A stretch of 64,000 nucleotides of DNA from Dryococelus australis (taxonomy: Eukaryota > Arthropoda > Insecta > Phasmatodea > Phasmatidae), in assembly GCA_029891345.1 (NCBI GenBank), contig CM056993.1, positions 109,731,800 to 109,795,799 of the forward strand. The letters are read 5' to 3'. The position numbers and the translations under genes were made by a program. Under the pieces are notes generated by a model. The model saw only the letters and a program-made list of their open reading frames with translations. It searched no databases and was not told the origin of the DNA. The stretch's first letter is position 1. Each line of letters begins with the position of its first letter. Positions 60,890-64,000 of the stretch are shown piece after piece.

Positions 60890-61755
60890 GTCACTAAAGT
60901 GTTAAATAAGGGTAAAAGTGTTTTCACGGAATCTTCATTATCTCTTGAACCCGGTATGATACAGCAGTGATTCTTGATTTAAAATATCACATATACAAAT
61001 GGCTAAAGGACAGTTCCAGAATTTTTCTACAAGAGCCCTTAATAGGATGAAAGAAGTAAAATGTATTTTCTATTAATATTCAACAACTCTTACACCTATT
61101 GAGACATCGGCATGCTTCATACTTCGCAATACAAAATATGCAAATGCCTAAGGGTCTTATTACACGATTTTTCTAAATTCAACCCTTGAAGAGATGAAAA
61201 TTGTTAAAATGTATTTTTCATGAATACTCAATATATCTTAAACCAATAAAATATTGGTGAGTTTCTATTCAGAATACTTCACATACAAATGCCTAAAACT
61301 TTATTTTGTGATTTATTTTAAAATTCAACTCATAACAAAATTAAAATAGTTAAGACGTGTTTTCAATGAATCTTCAACATATCTTAAATTCAGTGTGATA
61401 TTGTCGTGTTTCCAGCTTCAAAATTATATAAATCTTAATTCATAAAGATTAATTTTAGAAGGGGGCTGCGGTGATATAGTGGTCAAACAACTCGGGTTCC
61501 CCGGATTGTCGCACGTGGGAATCATGCCGGACGATGCCGCTGGTCAGCGGGTTTTCTCGGGGATCTTCCTTTCATCCTACTCTTGCGTTTCGGTGCCACT
61601 CCATACTCACCTCACTTCACCTTCATCGTCTCCTAAGACCCCAATTTTTGAGAGCTGCCCGTATATCTCCTCCCCACACATTTGAGGATTTTTCAATATT
61701 CAAACCTTATGTGGGTGAGGAGAGGTAAGATATGTTTTCTTGTACTTCGCATCAC
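60890..61755 (+). repeat. About 140-bp tandem array, plus orientation (left limb)
   Basis: Units anchored on 'attcaacccttgaagagatg' and 'aaaattgttaaaatgtattt', with 'cataccgggtt'-type and 'catacaaatgcctaa' phrases repeating about every 140-150 bp (around 60900, 61020, 61170, 61310, 61690). Interrupted by a family S1 SINE at 61461-61682. Confidence 0.65.
61461..61682 (+). mobile_element. tRNA-derived SINE, family S1 (copy 4)
   Basis: Head GGGGGCTGCGGTGATATAGT; B-box region degenerate; body 'cagcgggttttctcggggat' and 'gccactccatactcacctca' as in the other copies; tail 'gagctgcccgtatatctcct'. It splits one unit of the surrounding 140-bp array, so it is younger than the array. Confidence 0.8.
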
Positions 61756-62199
61756 AACTCAGCCTGGTGAAAGACTGCGGTGTTTTGTGCATTATGAAAC
61801 TTCCTTACAAATTAATGCCTAGAAACCAATTAAATATACTAGACTAACGTTTTTTTAAAACCGCCCGGAAGGAAAGTCGAGCGTAGCCAATGTAAATTTA
61901 CTGGGAATTTGTATTTTGCATTATACTTATCACATGATTATATTTTAATATTGTTCTTATATTTTAATATCCATATCTTTTTCTTAGAAGATGAATTCCA
62001 AAAACTCCTGCAATTACATTTTAGGTTTTAGTATAGACAAAATTTTGAAGTTAAGAACACGAATATATCTGATCAAGTTAATGAGCTGTTCAGTATTATT
62101 ATAAAACGAATTTTTAACCTCTTTATTGCCGACTTAAAAGTTAAATTTAAAGAAAATTGTAATAATATTTATGTTCTATTAATAGATGGTATTTTAAAA

Positions 62200-63560
62200 C
62201 AAAGAACATAACGTTATGTCGTCGTATTTGTAAGCTATTGAATAGTATTCGAAAACATTTCATTACATCCTCTAAGGGTCGAATTTTCAAGAATTCGTAA
62301 ACCAATTTTTTGCCATTTCAATTGGTAGCCTTTCAACACAATGGGCATAACGATATCATATCAGGTTAAGGTCATGATCTCCCATTTCTACAGATATTGT
62401 GAGAGTTAATTTTTTTAATCCAAACGGGAGCTAATATTGTACAATTGCTCTTGGCAGCTTGTTACAAATTATTTTTATTATATAGTATAATTTTTTCAAC
62501 ACAAAAATGCGTTAAAATTTTCAAATAATTTCATATAAACGAAAATGTCGTTAATGTGTTAATTAGATAAAATTATACTGTTTTTGTGTTGAAAAAGTTA
62601 GACAAAATAATAAAAACATTTCGTAGAAATATTGCCAGAGCTATTACAAATATCGGCTCCCAATTGGGTTTTAAAAATTAATTTTCGCAAAAGCTGTAAA
62701 AATGGGGGCATAATTTCCTTAATGTGCTATTCAGGAGTTCTCAAAACGTATTTAACCCTATTCACTTTCTAAAGAGTCGAATTTTAAAAACAATTTTGTA
62801 ATTATAGTTAAGTATTTTTAATAGGCAGACTTTTAAAGCTAAAAGTATAAATATATCTCATCGAGTTTGTGAGATTTTGAGGTGTCCTATAAAACACATT
62901 TTGCCCATTTTCACCTTCTTATGGGTTTAATTTCAAACAAATCCTAAAAATATTCTGTTTAAGCATTTAGGCCCCTATAGGTAATATTTTAAAGCAAGGA
63001 GCGTAACGATATCTTATTGGGTTAATGAGCCATTAAGGATCCCTCGAAAACACATTTTATTTCTTTTTGCTCTTTTACAGGTTGAATTACAAAATATCCC
63101 TAAATTAGTTTCTAGGCATTTCTATACGTAGCCTTTTAAATCAAAGATTATGAAGCTATCTTATAGAATTAGAACGAGCTATTAAGAAGTCCTCGAAAAC
63201 ACATTTGACCCCTTTTCACCCTCTTAGATATTGAATTTTTAAAAATTCCAAGCTACCTTTTAGGCACTTCTGTAGGTAGCCAATGCGCCTAACGATATCA
63301 TATCGGGCTACTGAGCCATTAATGAGTTATCTAAAAAGTATTTTAGCAGTTTTCACTCTCTAATGGGTTAAGCTAAGTGCATAACGACACTTCATCAGGT
63401 TAGCAAGCCATTGAAGAGCCTTCGCAATAACATTTAACCACTTCTCAACATATTTAAAAAAAAATCCTTTTTAGTTGGTGCTTGTACCCTAAATGGAAGC
63501 CATCCCAAAATTTTTATACTTTTGCAAACAGTGGTTTCGGTGTGCATTTAAGAGTCAGTC
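62200..63560 (-). repeat. About 145-bp tandem array, minus orientation (right limb)
   Basis: The units of the 51.4-kb array in reverse: 'aaaacacattttgcccattt', 'caccttcttatgggttt', 'ggtaatattttaaagcaagg', 'cgtaacgatatcttattggg' and so on, repeated about five times (near 62270, 62890, 63040, 63190, 63350). Confidence 0.7.
62381..62706. repeat. Stem-loop inside the minus-orientation array
   Basis: 62381-62509 and 62581-62706 are inverted copies ('cccatttctacagatattgt' versus its inverse 'gcaaaagctgtaaaaatggg'; 'ttttttcaacacaaaaa' versus 'tttttgtgttgaaaaa'). The loop of about 70 bp is AT-rich. It would fold into a hairpin of about 125 bp per arm. Confidence 0.8.
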
Positions 63561-64000
63561 AGAGAGTCAGTTGGGACAATTCATTTTATACATAGAGTTT
63601 CTTGAATTTCAGTGTAAGTGAATTACAAGTTAAATAGACTGTGTTCATTCCCTGACATAATATTTGACAATGGTCACAATTTTATTCATTTAAATAGTCT
63701 ATGACTGTTGAATCCACTGAACATAAACTGTTCCACAAAATATAATAAAACTTATTAAATGTATAATTACATCCAAATTAAACCTGCTGCATGATTTTCT
63801 GTTTTTTTATAAAATAATCAAAACTGAAGCTAGTCATTACTTAGTTTTCGTATATTTTTTCACGTGCATCAGTTAATTTCACATGGCACAACACTGACAG
63901 CACTTCGCTACACCAACTTTTTACAGAGACAGGTACATTGAGCCATTAGGAAGAGAGAAAAATTCCGATCTTCTGAAGAATGCAATCATTCTCCATGACA
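63561..64000. other. Spacer, no gene recognised
   Basis: AT-rich sequence to the window edge, nothing recognised. Confidence 0.4.

Noticed and set aside
1-64000. CRISPR array
   Set aside because: None of the tandem repeats has the 25-40-bp repeat with equal-length unique spacers, and the window is eukaryotic in character.
1-64000. LTR retrotransposon or LINE reverse transcriptase
   Set aside because: I found no convincing paired LTRs and no recognisable reverse-transcriptase block on either strand by reading; a profile search could still find degraded ones.

Overview
This window looks like intergenic or intronic DNA from a large, AT-rich animal genome, most likely an arthropod and probably an insect. 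The evidence for that is the dense nesting of DNA transposons, MITEs, several tRNA-headed SINE families, a Polinton fossil and satellite-like arrays, with no intact gene. The exact lineage cannot be read from the sequence; a polyneopteran-type insect is only a guess. No bacterial-style operons, rRNA, functional tRNA genes or CRISPR arrays are visible.

Layout. 0-2.6 kb: spacer with microsatellites and one tRNA-SINE flanked by a perfect 10-bp target duplication. 2.7-3.65 kb: broken C-terminal half of a Pif1-type helicase, as carried by Helitrons. 4.2-11.5 kb: fossil Polinton (Maverick) with capsid, penton, protease, PLA2-like, packaging ATPase and integrase parts on divergent strands; no DNA polymerase part is seen. 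11.6-14.3 kb: coding-like remnants split by a roughly 1.78-kb element with inverted ends. 15.5-15.8, 41.8-42.7 and 56.2-56.6 kb: three separate Tc1-type transposase C-terminal fossils. 17.9-24.2 and 33.1-48.4 kb: many MITEs of two families (A and B) that share a terminal word, plus two hAT-type MITEs with clear 8-bp target duplications.

26.5-31.9 kb holds a very large foldback structure. Its outer and inner inverted arms surround a roughly 60-bp AT-rich minisatellite, and the left arm is interrupted by about 1.84 kb of unpaired DNA. 46.1-46.8 kb is a strongly G-rich, strand-asymmetric degenerate repeat. 50.2-52.2 and 60.9-63.5 kb carry dispersed arrays of units of about 150 bp, the latter in mirror orientation around a stem-loop. 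Two CpG-rich islets (34.7-34.95 and 40.0-40.5 kb) are the only stretches with host promoter-like composition.

The parts do not work together as a pathway. The window is best read as a stack of transposon insertions of different ages. The most unusual points are the foldback at 26.5-31.9 kb, the zinc-finger-plus-repeat module it appears to share with the Polinton fossil, the split element at 12.3-14.1 kb with mirrored tRNA-like heads, and the 484-bp palindrome built around one end of a family B MITE.
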